A stretch of 64,000 nucleotides of DNA, from the NCBI GenBank assembly GCA_005281725.1, contig SSBO01000012.1:4851564-4915563 (forward strand), written 5' to 3'. Below the pieces are notes generated by a model that was not told the origin of the DNA, did not search any database, and worked only from the letters and a program-made list of their open reading frames with translations. Positions 40,681-51,352 of the stretch are shown here, one piece after another. The translations under genes were made by a program, and so were the position numbers. The DNA is from Wuchereria bancrofti (lineage: Eukaryota > Nematoda > Chromadorea > Rhabditida > Onchocercidae). Every line of letters begins with the position of its first letter. The stretch's first letter is position 1.

Positions 40681-41648
40681 TTATCTTTGTGGTATTTGTG
40701 TCATGTTCGTCAACTTTTTGTCAACATAGTTTGCTGGAACAATGTAGCCAGCAAGCGAACGACGTCCAATAGCTTCACCAACAAAAAACCAACAAATTAT
40801 TTCCACTGCAATACATGTTCGCACTAGTGTATCCTATAAAACGCACTAGCGTATTGTATATACAAAGTGATATGAGTCCGTTTACCACAACAGACAAATT
40901 CTCTCCTAACGAAGCAGTTTTATCCTTGAATATTTATGGGAAAAATCTAACCACTGATAACCAATAAAATTGTTATGTTATGCTGCACAGCCGCGTTCTC
41001 GTATAAACATCATATTCATCATGATAACCCCAAAAATATAAGGCGACCCCATTTTTAATTTCTTCACTTCAAAATTTAGTTATCCTATTACAACAAAGTT
41101 TTGAAATCTCTTGAACAAGTCTGGTCCACAAAAAGTGGTATGAAAGGAGAAAATAGTTATTTACCATGACGGTCCATTGAATATATGATCTGCTTGTAAT
41201 GGCATCCATCATTTGCTTGAAATCTTTCTTTATTGTAGGCCAATCTTCCAATGTTGGTGGTTTTAATTCCTTATGCCAACAATCTTTCCACAACACTTTT
41301 CTTCGTGGAAGCTTAGAAACAGAAAGCTTGTAAGAGTATTAAAATTTCAATAATTTTACAGAAGTCCTCAAACAGAGAACACATTCCACTTTGAAGACCT
41401 GCCACAAAATCCACTTTTTCCAAGGCATATAAGATGCTAAGATCATATAATTTACAAAATCATTCTCTCATCTCTTCTCTAAAGTTACAAAAGCAATCAA
41501 CAACTTCCCGTTCTCACCAAAGTAAAATAATTAAACGCTCAGTGTAATCATCCTTAACTGTTCTGTTGGTTACCTGAGTCAGCTGATAACGGTACAAGTG
41601 GCCCGCAGCATTTGCCAGTTTTTCGAGGAGACCTATCTGCTTTGACAT
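40681..41648 (-). CDS. asg-1: Mitochondrial ATP synthase subunit g
   Basis: Three exons: 41574-41648, 41165-41311, 40681-40833; 375 nt, 124 residues, all introns in phase 0. The N-terminal part (SKQIGLLEKLANAAGHLYRY) and the middle motif ELKPPTLEDWPTIKKDFKQM match subunit g, and the C-terminal membrane helix carries the hallmark EIICWFFVGEAIGRRSLAGY. Subunit g is a small inner-membrane subunit of the F1Fo ATP synthase involved in enzyme dimerisation and cristae shape. A C-terminal extension after GYIVPANYV is slightly longer than in the human protein. C. elegans has two paralogues (asg-1, asg-2), and I cannot tell which this represents. ATTTCAG lies 2 bp before the ATG, fit for trans-splicing. 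Confidence 0.92.
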
Positions 41649-41982
41649 ACCTGAAATACGTCAGGAACAAAGAAGAGAAATACAAACCCTTCCCCCTCCT
41701 TCCCCTTCTCTTGTCTACGCCAGTCACTCCCAATAGCTCCCAAGGACAACCAAATCGTTGCACCGCAAATACGCGTATCACTCGTATAGGCCCCGTCGTA
41801 TCCGAACAATTCTTCATAAAATTCGAACTCGACTAGACATGATGCTTACAGGATACAGACGGGTCAAGTCAGTGTGGGTCATCATCGTAAATGAGAGTTG
41901 GTTGAGCGTAGTTCATACTGTTATAAGGTGGAATGGATGAAGTAAATATATTCGTCAGTTTAGTTTCCTAAATGTGGCTATT
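41649..41982. promoter_or_regulatory. Divergent promoter between ATP synthase g and MED9-like gene
   Basis: Only 334 bp separate the two start codons, which point away from each other. No coding exon is evident here, although a frame at 41758-41940 is open. Both genes must take their 5' signals from this stretch, so a shared bidirectional promoter is likely. No TATA-like element is obvious. Confidence 0.45.
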
Positions 41983-42665
41983 ATGAGCGTGGATGGGACC
42001 ACTGCCCTGAAGAATTTAAATAACATTTACAACAGCATCCACAACTTCATCGCTTTGTAAGTTATTTCCCTAATTTCTCACATATTTTGGATGAAATTGC
42101 TTTGACGGTTTTATGCTAAACATATTTCAGGATTTCTTCGGTTTGATGGTTTCATCCTAAACATATTTCAGGGTTTCTATGTATAGTCATGTCCAGCACG
42201 ATATGCTTGCAAGAAGCGTGGATTTATTTTAACCTTTTACCCTATTTCAGCTGCTTCCGTTCCACAGTTCGAAGCATTTAAGTTCAGTGACTACTCTCGC
42301 CATTTTCTGTTATAATGTCTTAATTGAGGTTCCGATATAGATTGATAAAGACGGATAACAGCTTTCAAGTTACAGAGCTGAAAAGGGAAACAGTTCGGAT
42401 ATCGCATTAAAGCTACGTCACTTGGAAGCATCACTGGAACAATTGAAAGAAGCCATTGATTCTACTTCTGATATTATTGGGTATGACACCTTATGTTGTT
42501 GTATGGTGGCTTCCATCAGAAATGCTTAAACAAAAGAAACTGCAAATTTTTTTTAGGAACGAAAATTACCAACGTGCTAGGATAGCTGATTTGAATCGAC
42601 GAATTACATTGAAAGACGGTTTAATCAATTCATTTCGAAATGGACAGTGCTCATTCAGCACATAA
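41983..42665 (+). CDS. Mediator subunit 9-like coiled-coil protein
   Basis: Three exons: 41983-42056, 42376-42480, 42557-42665; 288 nt, 95 residues, phases consistent. The protein is almost wholly helical: NLNNIYNSIHNFIALAEKG, then KLRHLEASLEQLKEAI and ARIADLNRRITLKDGLINSF. The spacing of an IHNFI-like start, a central coiled coil and a final R-x-K-D-x-L-I helix followed by a short CSF-containing tail resembles MED9, a small middle-module subunit of Mediator, the RNA polymerase II coactivator. Identity is by pattern only and another small coiled-coil protein is possible. The last 26 nt overlap the proposed start of RABIF in another frame. The first intron contains a 41-bp tandem duplication. 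Confidence 0.6.
42101..42180. repeat. Imperfect 41-bp tandem duplication with two acceptor-like sites
   Basis: Unit beginning TTTGACGGTTTTATGCTAAA at 42101 and again (few mismatches) at 42142; each copy includes CTAAACATATTTCAGG, a full acceptor-like stretch. It lies in intron 1 of the MED9-like gene. Confidence 0.85.
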
Positions 42666-43571
42666 TATTGACCTTGTATCGTTTTTTTTCCTTTAGTTGC
42701 ACTGAGAGGTTCTGCACTTTTCTCTTCTTTAAACTTTACTAAAATAATCAGTATTACCGCCAACTTCCTAGACTTACGTATTTCAGAATCTTTCTACAAA
42801 CAACCGAAATAAGCTTCCCATTCTTTGCATGCGGTGTAACTGTGCAATACTGTCTCCTAATGTTGCGTCTTTTGTGGATGCCAAACCATTTTCGCTACCG
42901 TTTTGTCGACAGGCAAAAAACAGCACTTCGATAAACGCAGAGGTCATCAATTCTTGGTTTGTTTTTTGTGGAAATATATTTCGATATCGTTGTCTTAGAA
43001 AGCATAGTACTGTAAATTCCAGCAACACAAAATTCCAATGTACCAATTTATAAAAATAATGCGTTATGAAAAAGAAGTGAGTTGCAATTTACAGTTAACA
43101 TGTAATGCCAAAATCACCTAGACCAAAGATTGCATCATTGGTATTGCCAGCGTTTAGCGTGACATTTTTTCAAGCAACCTGGCTTATTTTCTAAAGGCAT
43201 GACTTCTCTCATGGTAGCAAGAAATGAAAATTTTCAAGGGAGATGAGTGAACATATTTCAAGGGAAATACGTGAACATAACCTCTCTAAGCTGCGATTAA
43301 AGGTGTATCTCATGATGTGTCATAGTAGTGGTATTCATTATCTGCAGACCTTGTAAATAAGAGGTATATTAAATGTTACACTTAGAGACTTTACGCATGT
43401 TATAGGTGGCAGGTTGAGAGAATGTTCGATTTCGAAAATATTGGTTTTACACATGCTCGCGATGGTGTCAAATATTTGATATGCGCGAATTGTGAAGATG
43501 GCCCTGTAGGCTATCTATGTCCGGTGACCAAAGCGCACTTTGTTGCTGTATGTCGTGTCAAACAAGAATAA
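42640..43571 (+). CDS. RABIF/MSS4 Rab chaperone
   Basis: Three exons: 42640-42675, 42787-42956, 43406-43571; 372 nt, 123 residues, exactly the length of human RABIF. The two zinc-binding pairs are present: CMRC at residues 26-29 and CANC in the last exon. Other family blocks are FSLPFCRQ, SWWQVERMFDFENIGFT and EDGPVGYLCP. MSS4 stabilises nucleotide-free exocytic Rab GTPases and helps guanine nucleotide release. The start is the delicate point. Exon 2 has no ATG ahead of the first zinc cysteine and an in-frame stop just upstream of its acceptor, so the N-terminus must be spliced on. The only suitable ATG I find lies inside the last exon of the MED9-like gene and gives 12 codons ending in phase 0 at a GTATCG donor. 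Exons 2 and 3 are certain, the first exon is inferred. Confidence 0.85.
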
Positions 43572-44923
43572 TTTGTTAGTGTTCTGAACAGTTCATGATT
43601 CTCTTTTTTCCATTTTTGTTCGATTGCCCGAATAACATTCAGTGATTGGTGGTGTCGCTTTAATAACCTCAGATTTTATCTGTTTTATGTTTTGCAAATT
43701 TTGATATTTTTATTGAAGTTAGAAGTTGTTTTTTTTGGAGCCAGACTGATCTTCTATTGTCGAAACATTACGATTGGCGTTGTAGGTATTTATCGTTCAA
43801 AAAAAAGAGAAAAAAGTGAACTGGGAAGAAACCTCGTTTTTACATGTAAGAGAAGTTGGGTGTGAGTGGCTGTTTAGTCTCATCCAAGGTTTTGCCTTTA
43901 TCATTGTCAAAATATGAATATTATGTTGCGCATTACTTTTTGAATCGATTAATACTGCAGACCACTTCTGGATATGAAATGCTATAATTCGGAGAGCTAA
44001 ACATGCTTTCATTAAAAAGTAAGGTTATAATTGAGTCCAGTTATCATAAAAAACTGGAAAAAATGAAGTATAAATTTACTGTAAGCAACGGGAACGTTGT
44101 TGGGGAAAACATGCACACCCGATAGACTTCCTTTTTTCCTTAGTTTTTTATACCTCCGAAATTCGTGTTTATAAATCCCAAGTGTGAGCAGCTCCCTTAT
44201 AGGATAAATTTCAAGAAATGGCATGCATATGTCCTTCAAAGAATTGAAATGTGACGTTTTTCGTGAGTGATTCGTGTTTGGTGTATGTTGGTATGTTTTT
44301 AATATAAAGTATATATATTTCTTGTTTACCATAGTTTCATTGATATTACGGATGATAATGTTGCTAGTTTATTATAATTTAACGATATCAAAAATTATAT
44401 ATATACCATGTTTTTAATTTAAAAATTGCATGCATTTCTTGTTTGCTGTAATTTAATGATGCTATTACAAATTATATATATATTTTTTTTTGCTATTTTT
44501 TTAAATTAAAAATTGTATTTCTTATTTATTGCATTTTTACAGTAGTATCACAGATGCGTATTGCTCTTTAATTTAAAAATTGCAGCTATTTCTTATTTAT
44601 TACATTTTTACAGCAATATTGTATTTGTTGCCATGTTTTTCACATAAAAGTTGCATATATTTCTTGTTTATTATAATTTAATAATGATATTACAGATTCT
44701 GTATGTTGATATGAAACTTACGCATATTTCTTACAGTTCTTTGCACATAGTTTTCCTGCTGTATTGTTGAAATTCAGAATCTACTAGAATTTCCTGATGT
44801 CCGTTAAGTGATTAATTATTGGCTTTTCTTTTTTTGCTGAAGATCTTCATTTATTGTGCTGTTTCGATATTAATCCATGTTTATTTTGTGGATTATAGGA
44901 AGTGCGCTGCCCGACTGTTTAGG
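43572..44923. other. Intergenic region upstream of LSM3
   Basis: No gene supported. Small open frames (43797-44332, minus strand) lack motifs. The right half holds a diverged AT-rich tandem repeat, listed separately. Confidence 0.5.
44295..44740. repeat. Diverged AT-rich tandem repeat, units of about 70-95 bp
   Basis: Four to five degenerate copies share the order TTTAATTTAAAAATTGCA, then ATTTCTTGTTTATT, then ATTTAATRATG and a short ATTACAGAT-like end. Copies start near 44300, 44408, 44495, 44570 and 44640. It ends about 180 bp before the LSM3 start codon. Confidence 0.75.
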
Positions 44924-45678
44924 ATGGCAGCAGAACAGGGACAAACAAACGTAATTTTTTTTCATTATATATCCCGCAGACTTATTTGTTTAACTTATAA
45001 GTTATTGACCACTTCATTAGTCTGCAAGTTTTATTTGTAGGTTGTCAGTACAGGTGTGGAAGAGCCATTGGATTTAATTCGATTGAGTTTGGATGAACGG
45101 ATTTATGTGAAAATGCGCAACGATCGTGAGGTGTGTGTGTGTGTTTGGTTTTTGTTTTCAAATATTAGGAACCGCTTTTGTGAAGAGTATAGTTATATGG
45201 TGCGGGATTATTGCTTGGAAGTTGCTCTTCTGGTTTTTTTATAAAAAAATTTATTGAAGTAATGGCTTCCTGAATTTGTTGTGCATAGTTATGGTTTTTA
45301 ACTTTTTTTTGGGTCAATTAGAGTCGCTTTATGGTGGTTATTTCGCAGGTTGTTGCTTACATGAAGGAAAAATACAAGCTTCAATAATTGTGAACTTTAA
45401 AGTTAACACAAATTTTTGTCATTCTGCCAATGGCCATTGCTGCACTGGTGCATTTGATTTTAAGAAATCTTTAGACTTTCCAGGTCCGAGGTCGTTTGCA
45501 TGCCTTTGACCAACATTTAAACATGATATTGTCACAAGTGGAAGAAACAGTAACCACTGTTGAGCTGGATGAAGAGAATTTTGAGGAAATGCATAAACAG
45601 ACGAAGCGTCAAATACCGATGTTGTTTGTTCGAGGTGATGCTATTATACTTGTTGCTCCACCTTTGAGACATACATAA
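44924..45678 (+). CDS. lsm-3: U6 snRNA-associated Sm-like protein LSM3
   Basis: Three exons: 44924-44950, 45041-45130, 45484-45678; 312 nt, 103 residues, introns in phase 0. Sm motif 1 ([20 protein letters not shown], then [15 protein letters not shown]) and Sm motif 2 ([17 protein letters not shown]) are intact, matching LSM3 of other animals along the whole length. LSM3 belongs to the LSM2-8 ring on the 3' end of U6 snRNA in splicing and to the LSM1-7 ring in cytoplasmic mRNA decay. The first exon codes for only nine residues; an acceptor-like GATTATAG ends 25 nt before the ATG. Confidence 0.96.
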
Positions 45679-46597
45679 TTTCAATTTTTTACTACATTGT
45701 TCTGAATACTTAATTTCTGCAAGTTCTTTTAGGATGGTTTTACATAATTTTCGATTCGTTCTGATAATTCAAGCTTCCTGATTATATCATTTTTTTTTTC
45801 ACACTACCGATTTTGATCGTACTGCTTACTGACAAAGTCTATTGCATCACTTTATTTGGAAATTATCATTTTCTTTGTCGTCGTGACTTTCTTCCATCAG
45901 TTATTCATGACTGTGTTCTTGTTCTCCCCTTGATAACTTCGTTCTCACGTGATCCATTCACGGTCGGATAATTTTTTATTTTCTATAAGTTGAAGATGCT
46001 TATTGTTTTTGATGTTTTTCGCTTTTTTGAGTGGAATTTCAATTCAGAAGCAATATTTTATAACAGTTTGTGTCGTTTCAGTAGTATTATTTATGCATTT
46101 TTTAATGATCTACCTTTCTTCCACTTTTTGAATTATTTCCCTAATTTTATTTACTAATTACTGATCTGTGGAGTATATATTATGAAGTCTCGGCATACAA
46201 ATTTTAAGGAAAAAATTGAGGTGAAATCCACTGTTTGTGTTTTTACTTTGTGCGCTTATAAAACTTTTCCTCGTGAAGAAGTAAAAGTTTTTGTGACCCT
46301 TTATCGCGTACATGTAAATTCACTGCCAGTCACTGTTCATATAAAAATCTGGAAAGAGACCACAGTTGCTTACGAAGTAATAGTGAGTTGCAAGTTGCAA
46401 AGGTGTGTTATTGTCACTTTATTATAAGAAGTTAGCATGTGCACCACAGCAGTGTTATTCAATATGGTGGCGTAAGATTGCTGGCTTAAATTGTATTGTC
46501 TTAAAGGTAGATTAATTTTTTAGGGTTTCTCATGTGGCGTTTGGTTCTTCTTGGTTGATATGATTTTAAATCAATTTGAATTCCTCTGGATTGACCG

Positions 46598-47068
46598 ATG
46601 GCGAATTACCTCGCTGTTAATGGTGAAAGAGTTCATTGCGTGGAAAATGGAATTGAGATAACTGCGTTTCAAATAGCAGGTTTAGGTCATATTAGAGTTC
46701 GTCACTTTTTTTAAATTCTGGTAGATTTCTTTATCCGAAAATATCGCTGCTTGTCGCTTATATTATTTTTATCAAACACTGCCTCTGAAATGTCAACCTT
46801 TGATGAAGAAAGTGATGGTTAAGAAACACAAAGTGCGAGAACCTTTTCAAGACAATTTCTTCTTTGTCATGTTGAAAACCTATCGAAACTGTGCTGCAAT
46901 GATTTCGAAAAAACACAAAATTTTAGTTCTGTTGATGTCGATGAAATTCATTTTTTTCTAGCGCCATGTTTAGAAAAGAGAACAAAAACAAAAGATGGTT
47001 TGCATAGATTTAGGACTAAGCGCAACTGCAACTTTCTTTTAGGTGAAGCTAGTCGCCACAAACTTTAA
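46598..47068 (+). pseudogene. Possible degenerate or unresolved coding remnant
   Basis: An ATG at 46598 opens 27 codons (MANYLAVNGERVHCVENG...) ending at a GTTTAG donor-like site. Further on, 46801-47068 reads for about 90 codons with one stop early on (after FDEESDG) and balanced composition, including VDVDEIHFFLAPCLEKR. No splice model joins the parts and I recognise no family. It could equally be chance. Confidence 0.2.
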
Positions 47069-48436
47069 GAATAGCATTGCTTCAAATGTTTAGCTATTAA
47101 ATAATACTGATGGTTTTATTCAACACAAGCATGCAAGACTGGTAACTGAAAGGAAAGAATAATGATGAAGCTGTGTGGAGTAATAGTATGGGATACCCGA
47201 TTTCGGACAGATTCAGGGAATAATTGTCTTTCATGGCTGAAGCCACATCTTTCTTCGTTTCTAAATGTGGAGCTTGTAACAGTTAAAATTATTGTCACTG
47301 CACATTACTATGGATTCGAGAGTCAAGTTGAGTAATATTTTCATTATATTCCATGTTTGAATGGAATATAAACAGACCATTAAAAAAAACATTCTTATTT
47401 AGGAGCTAGTCTCTTAAAGGGGTAACCTAAACAGCAAGCAGATGAATGATGGAAAGGAATGTCGAAAATGTAGCTGAATAATTAACAAGGAAAGCATTAT
47501 AATGAATTTATACAAAGCCCTGTTATTTTGTAAGTTTAGAACCTCAGAAATGGTATCTTAGAAAATCTGCATGCTTGATAAAAGAGAGGAAAGAAAAAGA
47601 AAGAAAGGCTAGACTTTGAAGACCTTCAAACTGAGATTACGGTGTTTCATTAAAAGATAAAATAGACGAGGGAATGAAGAGAGGTTAGCGAACGAATTCC
47701 ACCGCAGCTAAATTTCATCAAACAGGCAAACACTACCAACACTCAAAATGTAATCATGTAAAATACCTCATTCCTAATGTGTCGATATTCAGATCAATAA
47801 CTTTAACCTTTACCTGCTCGCAACTGAAAACCATTTCATCATCAACAAACATATTTTTCTCATGCATCATATTTTTTAATGAGTTACACCTGAAATATTG
47901 CAAATCAAAATGAAATTTTCGAAAATTATTGAAATCTGTGTTACCTTTTGAAAGCCTTTAGTCTATCATCATTCTTGATTTCAGTTTTAGTTTACATCGA
48001 CTGTTAGTTTTTTGCACTCCGATAACCTGAAAACTACAAAATTTGCAGCACTTGTACGAAGCTGAAAAAATAAATGCAAGTAGCTGCTTGTTTCTTATAG
48101 GTGGATGCGTGCTAATTAATGTGGTATGACTTGAAGATGAAAATACCGGTAGAAAACAATTACAGAATAACTGAATTCAACAGTCGATCATTCAATTTAG
48201 AAGTTACATTCTCGATGTAAACAAAATGCACATTTTTTCTTTTGATCGTTTGCAAAATATATTATATAATGAAGCTTTTTTATTGCTTCAATTGATAGAA
48301 AAGTTGAAAATCAGTCAAGAAGAAAGACACAACCATAATGAAACACATTTCAAACATACCAAAACAGAAAATTTGAAATCTCATTTCCATTTTTATTGCC
48401 AACTATTTCCTTGTTTCCTTCTTCATGTCAAAGACT

Positions 48437-48832
48437 ATTCGAGATAAAAACGTTTGCAGTATTATAGTATTTTCCCAAAAAAAAAACATCTTATTGCAAT
48501 GAACGCATTAATATTATTCTCCAAAAATATTGAAAATGCTTTTTGAATTTCCTTGAAGCAGTAGTTGTTATAAAATATTTTTCTTAAAATTTCCTTAAAA
48601 GGATTGATTCACATTCAATCAGTATTCTTCCTATTTTCTTCTTTCCTTCTTCATATATATATGACCTTTCTATTGTAATCCAACAACTAGTCAACCGCAG
48701 AATTAATCGGTGATTTATTAGTATATCAAAGAGAATTCGGGGTAAAAATGCCTGCAGTATTACAGTAATTTTCATGAAGAAGACAACATATCATTGCAAT
48801 GAATGCATAAATATTATTTCCCAAGCGTAATC
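48437..48832. repeat. Diverged direct repeat, about 95-bp copies
   Basis: About 48440-48532 and about 48733-48828 share GCAGTATTATAGTA, ATCTTATTGCAATGAACGCA and TAATATTATT blocks in the same order with scattered differences, spaced about 300 bp apart. Confidence 0.7.
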
Positions 48833-48903
48833 TTCTTGAATGCTTAATTAGCATTCCACCTACGCATATCAATCACCTTCCACTGTTCATATAAATTATA
48901 CTT

Positions 48904-49045
48904 AATGAGTAGTCCATATTGAACTTCGCTTTAAGCAGTCATAATAGTAGTAGTACTTAAAACCGATTACACATGTACGACTACGACTGCATAAAGTGTA
49001 CAATGTATATTAATAAATAGTCCATATTGAACTTCCCTTTAACAA
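48904..49045. repeat. Direct repeat, period about 108 bp
   Basis: TAGTCCATATTGAACTTCGC followed by TTTAA at about 48910 recurs at about 49018 with one mismatch. Flanks differ. Confidence 0.75.
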
Positions 49046-49567
49046 GTTATCGTTTGCTAGAAAAAACCCTTACAGTTCCACTTATTTTTATATTTAAATT
49101 ATAATTCGAAATAAAACATTTTGGAAGGAGGTTAGAGTTCGCAACTACTGAAAATCAGTTTTTGTTAAAAGTGGTGATCAATGAACTGGATTGCTATTTA
49201 TACTGGATTCTATAATTTGCATCTGTCACTTGAAATAAAAAATATGGTACATGAAATTTTGACAAATTTGAAGAATCGAAAAAATGGAACTCTGTAGATT
49301 TCGTAATAAAACATTTTGGAATTCAAAGAAATTCACATACTATAGAAAAGCTACTTCTAAAATACTTTTTTGTGATAATATCATCACCAAAATGGTCGAG
49401 AAGAAATTAAAAATACATGTATTCTTCTGAAATTGACGAATGACTTATTTCCATGAGTTTAAAAAAATGATTAGATATGGCAAATAAAATAAAGATAGCA
49501 AGTAAGCATGAAATTGTCAGACCAATACTAACTTGTTGTTGATTAACTATGATAATAGAAATGATAA

Positions 49568-50024
49568 GCACTTTACCTGCATTATTTTATTTATCAATGT
49601 ACATGAAAAAGTTGACATGGATATTTGTCATTAAATAGTTGAAATATTAAATTTTATTAATTCAAATCTTCTTGTACCACAGAACTGAACAAATGAACCA
49701 AACACAATTGTTGTTGCAACTGGCTAAAAGTTATTTTAAATGGATTTTGAATTTGTAAAAGTTAAGGGAATTTTTTCGGTAGCAAGTTTGAGTTATTCTA
49801 GTGTAGTTATTAAAATCCACTTTTCTAGGTTTTCAATAGAAAATGGCGCAAAAGAAGAACAAAGAATAATGAAACCGAAAGAAAAGTTCCTTTCAAAAGT
49901 AAAGTCAATCATGCGAAAATTGTAAGCGTAAAATATTTTAGTTTCACGTATCACTTTACCTGCTTTACTTCATTTATCAATGACACATAAAAAAGTTGAC
50001 ATTATGGATATTTGTCATGTCACT
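49568..50024. repeat. Diverged direct repeat, about 70-bp copies
   Basis: 49568-49636 and 49951-50024 share CACTTTACCTGC, TTTATCAATG, AAAAAGTTGACAT and GGATATTTGTCAT in order, with small insertions. The copies are about 380 bp apart. Confidence 0.75.
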
Positions 50025-50680
50025 TAAGAAATCCTTTGTTTGGATCGATCTCGACAAATATTTGTCAAGATGTTTGCACAAATTCGTATTAAGATAATAT
50101 CTTACTCCGGATTAGTAAATTCAATAAACAGCTGATTTTAAGCAAACAAAAAGAAAAAAATGTTGTCAACAAAAATTGATTTTCAAACAGTTTGTCATCT
50201 TTAAAAATTGTTCATAGTTTTACTAAAGTACAACTGTTAATGATATAGTTTACTGTAGAACTACATATGAAAATAAGATGAAGCTTTAATGACGGAAATA
50301 TATTAAAATTAAAATTTGCAAAGTAGGTTATTAAAGTAGAATGTGCACAGTACCATAGTATTGCGGCTTACATACTCCTTGAATGAAAGAATAGGGTGAA
50401 TAAAAAAAAGTTCATAGAATTAACTGATTTTTTGTTCATCTAAATGATATTTATTCCGCACAAAATTCCTTATGTATCTAAAAACCTTTTAAGAAAAAAA
50501 TAAAATCCAAATCTGGAGTTCTGATTTTGAACAGCAACATGGCTGTAATTCATGTATCATAATCTAGGGTGTTGACCCCATGAATTAGATTGCAAAAATA
50601 CATAGTGTGAAAATAAGCGAGGAATTTTATACCAATGTCAAAGTTTCTTAGTTCGTACAAATTTATTCTAGGATAGTTAT

Positions 50681-50993
50681 TTCTTATTTTATTGTCAGGT
50701 CTATTCAACAATAAAAACAAGACATAGACATAACTAAGTGGCAGATTATTCAATCCTGTATGATTTAAACTGTTTATTAAATTTTGTGCTGCAGTCATTT
50801 TTACTTAGTTTACATGATTGCACATAATACGATATGTCCAGTGCATAACATATTACAGTGGATCACAAAAAGTTCAGAAATTGGATTTAATTGTGAAAGA
50901 TTAAAGGAATCCAAAAAGATTATTTACAAACCTTATTTTGCAAATAAAAATCTTCATTAAATCACTGAATAGACCTGACGATAAAATAAGGAA
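50681..50993. repeat. Inverted repeat, arms of about 28 bp
   Basis: 50681-50707 reads CTTATTTTATTGTCAGGTCT near its centre; 50966-50993 is its reverse complement with about two mismatches. The spacer is about 260 bp. Arms this short are suggestive, not proof, of a small non-autonomous element; no target-site duplication was evident. Confidence 0.55.
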
Positions 50994-51352
50994 TGACGGT
51001 AAAAGACAAGATTGGACCGAAGTAGGGAGCAGGTGGACACTGTCCAAAAGCCTACAGTGTAATTGTGGTGCAAGTTTTGGAAAAATTAATGGAAATGTTT
51101 GAAAAATAAGTAAATAAACGAACAGTTCACGTGGTTAAGATGATAGCAACCGATGAGTGATAAAATGAAGTGAAATACCTGAAGTGAGATATGCTTTCGG
51201 GGCATATACGATAGACAGATAGGTAGGCGGAGGGTTGGCTTGAACAGAAAGGCGGAGTCCTATGGGTGCGCACAACCAATCAGCTCTACACAAACGATCT
51301 TTGCCTCCTCTGTGCATCCAAGCATTTTTGGACATTGCTCATTCATTTGACC

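Larger units (their letters stand above)
45679..51352. other. Gene-poor region with local duplications
   Basis: About 5.7 kb without a supported gene. 46598-47068 contains disjointed open stretches with protein-like composition (see separate entry). 48.4-50.05 kb is built from short diverged direct repeats. 50.68-50.99 kb contains an inverted repeat. Frames at 46182-46427 and 48226-48447 are single, without splice partners or motifs. The last about 300 bp should carry the Pax promoter. Confidence 0.5.

Noticed and set aside
42783..43046. Minus-strand frame of 87 codons
   Set aside because: Antisense to RABIF exon 2, which carries the zinc-binding CMRC and joins in phase to the rest of the family sequence.
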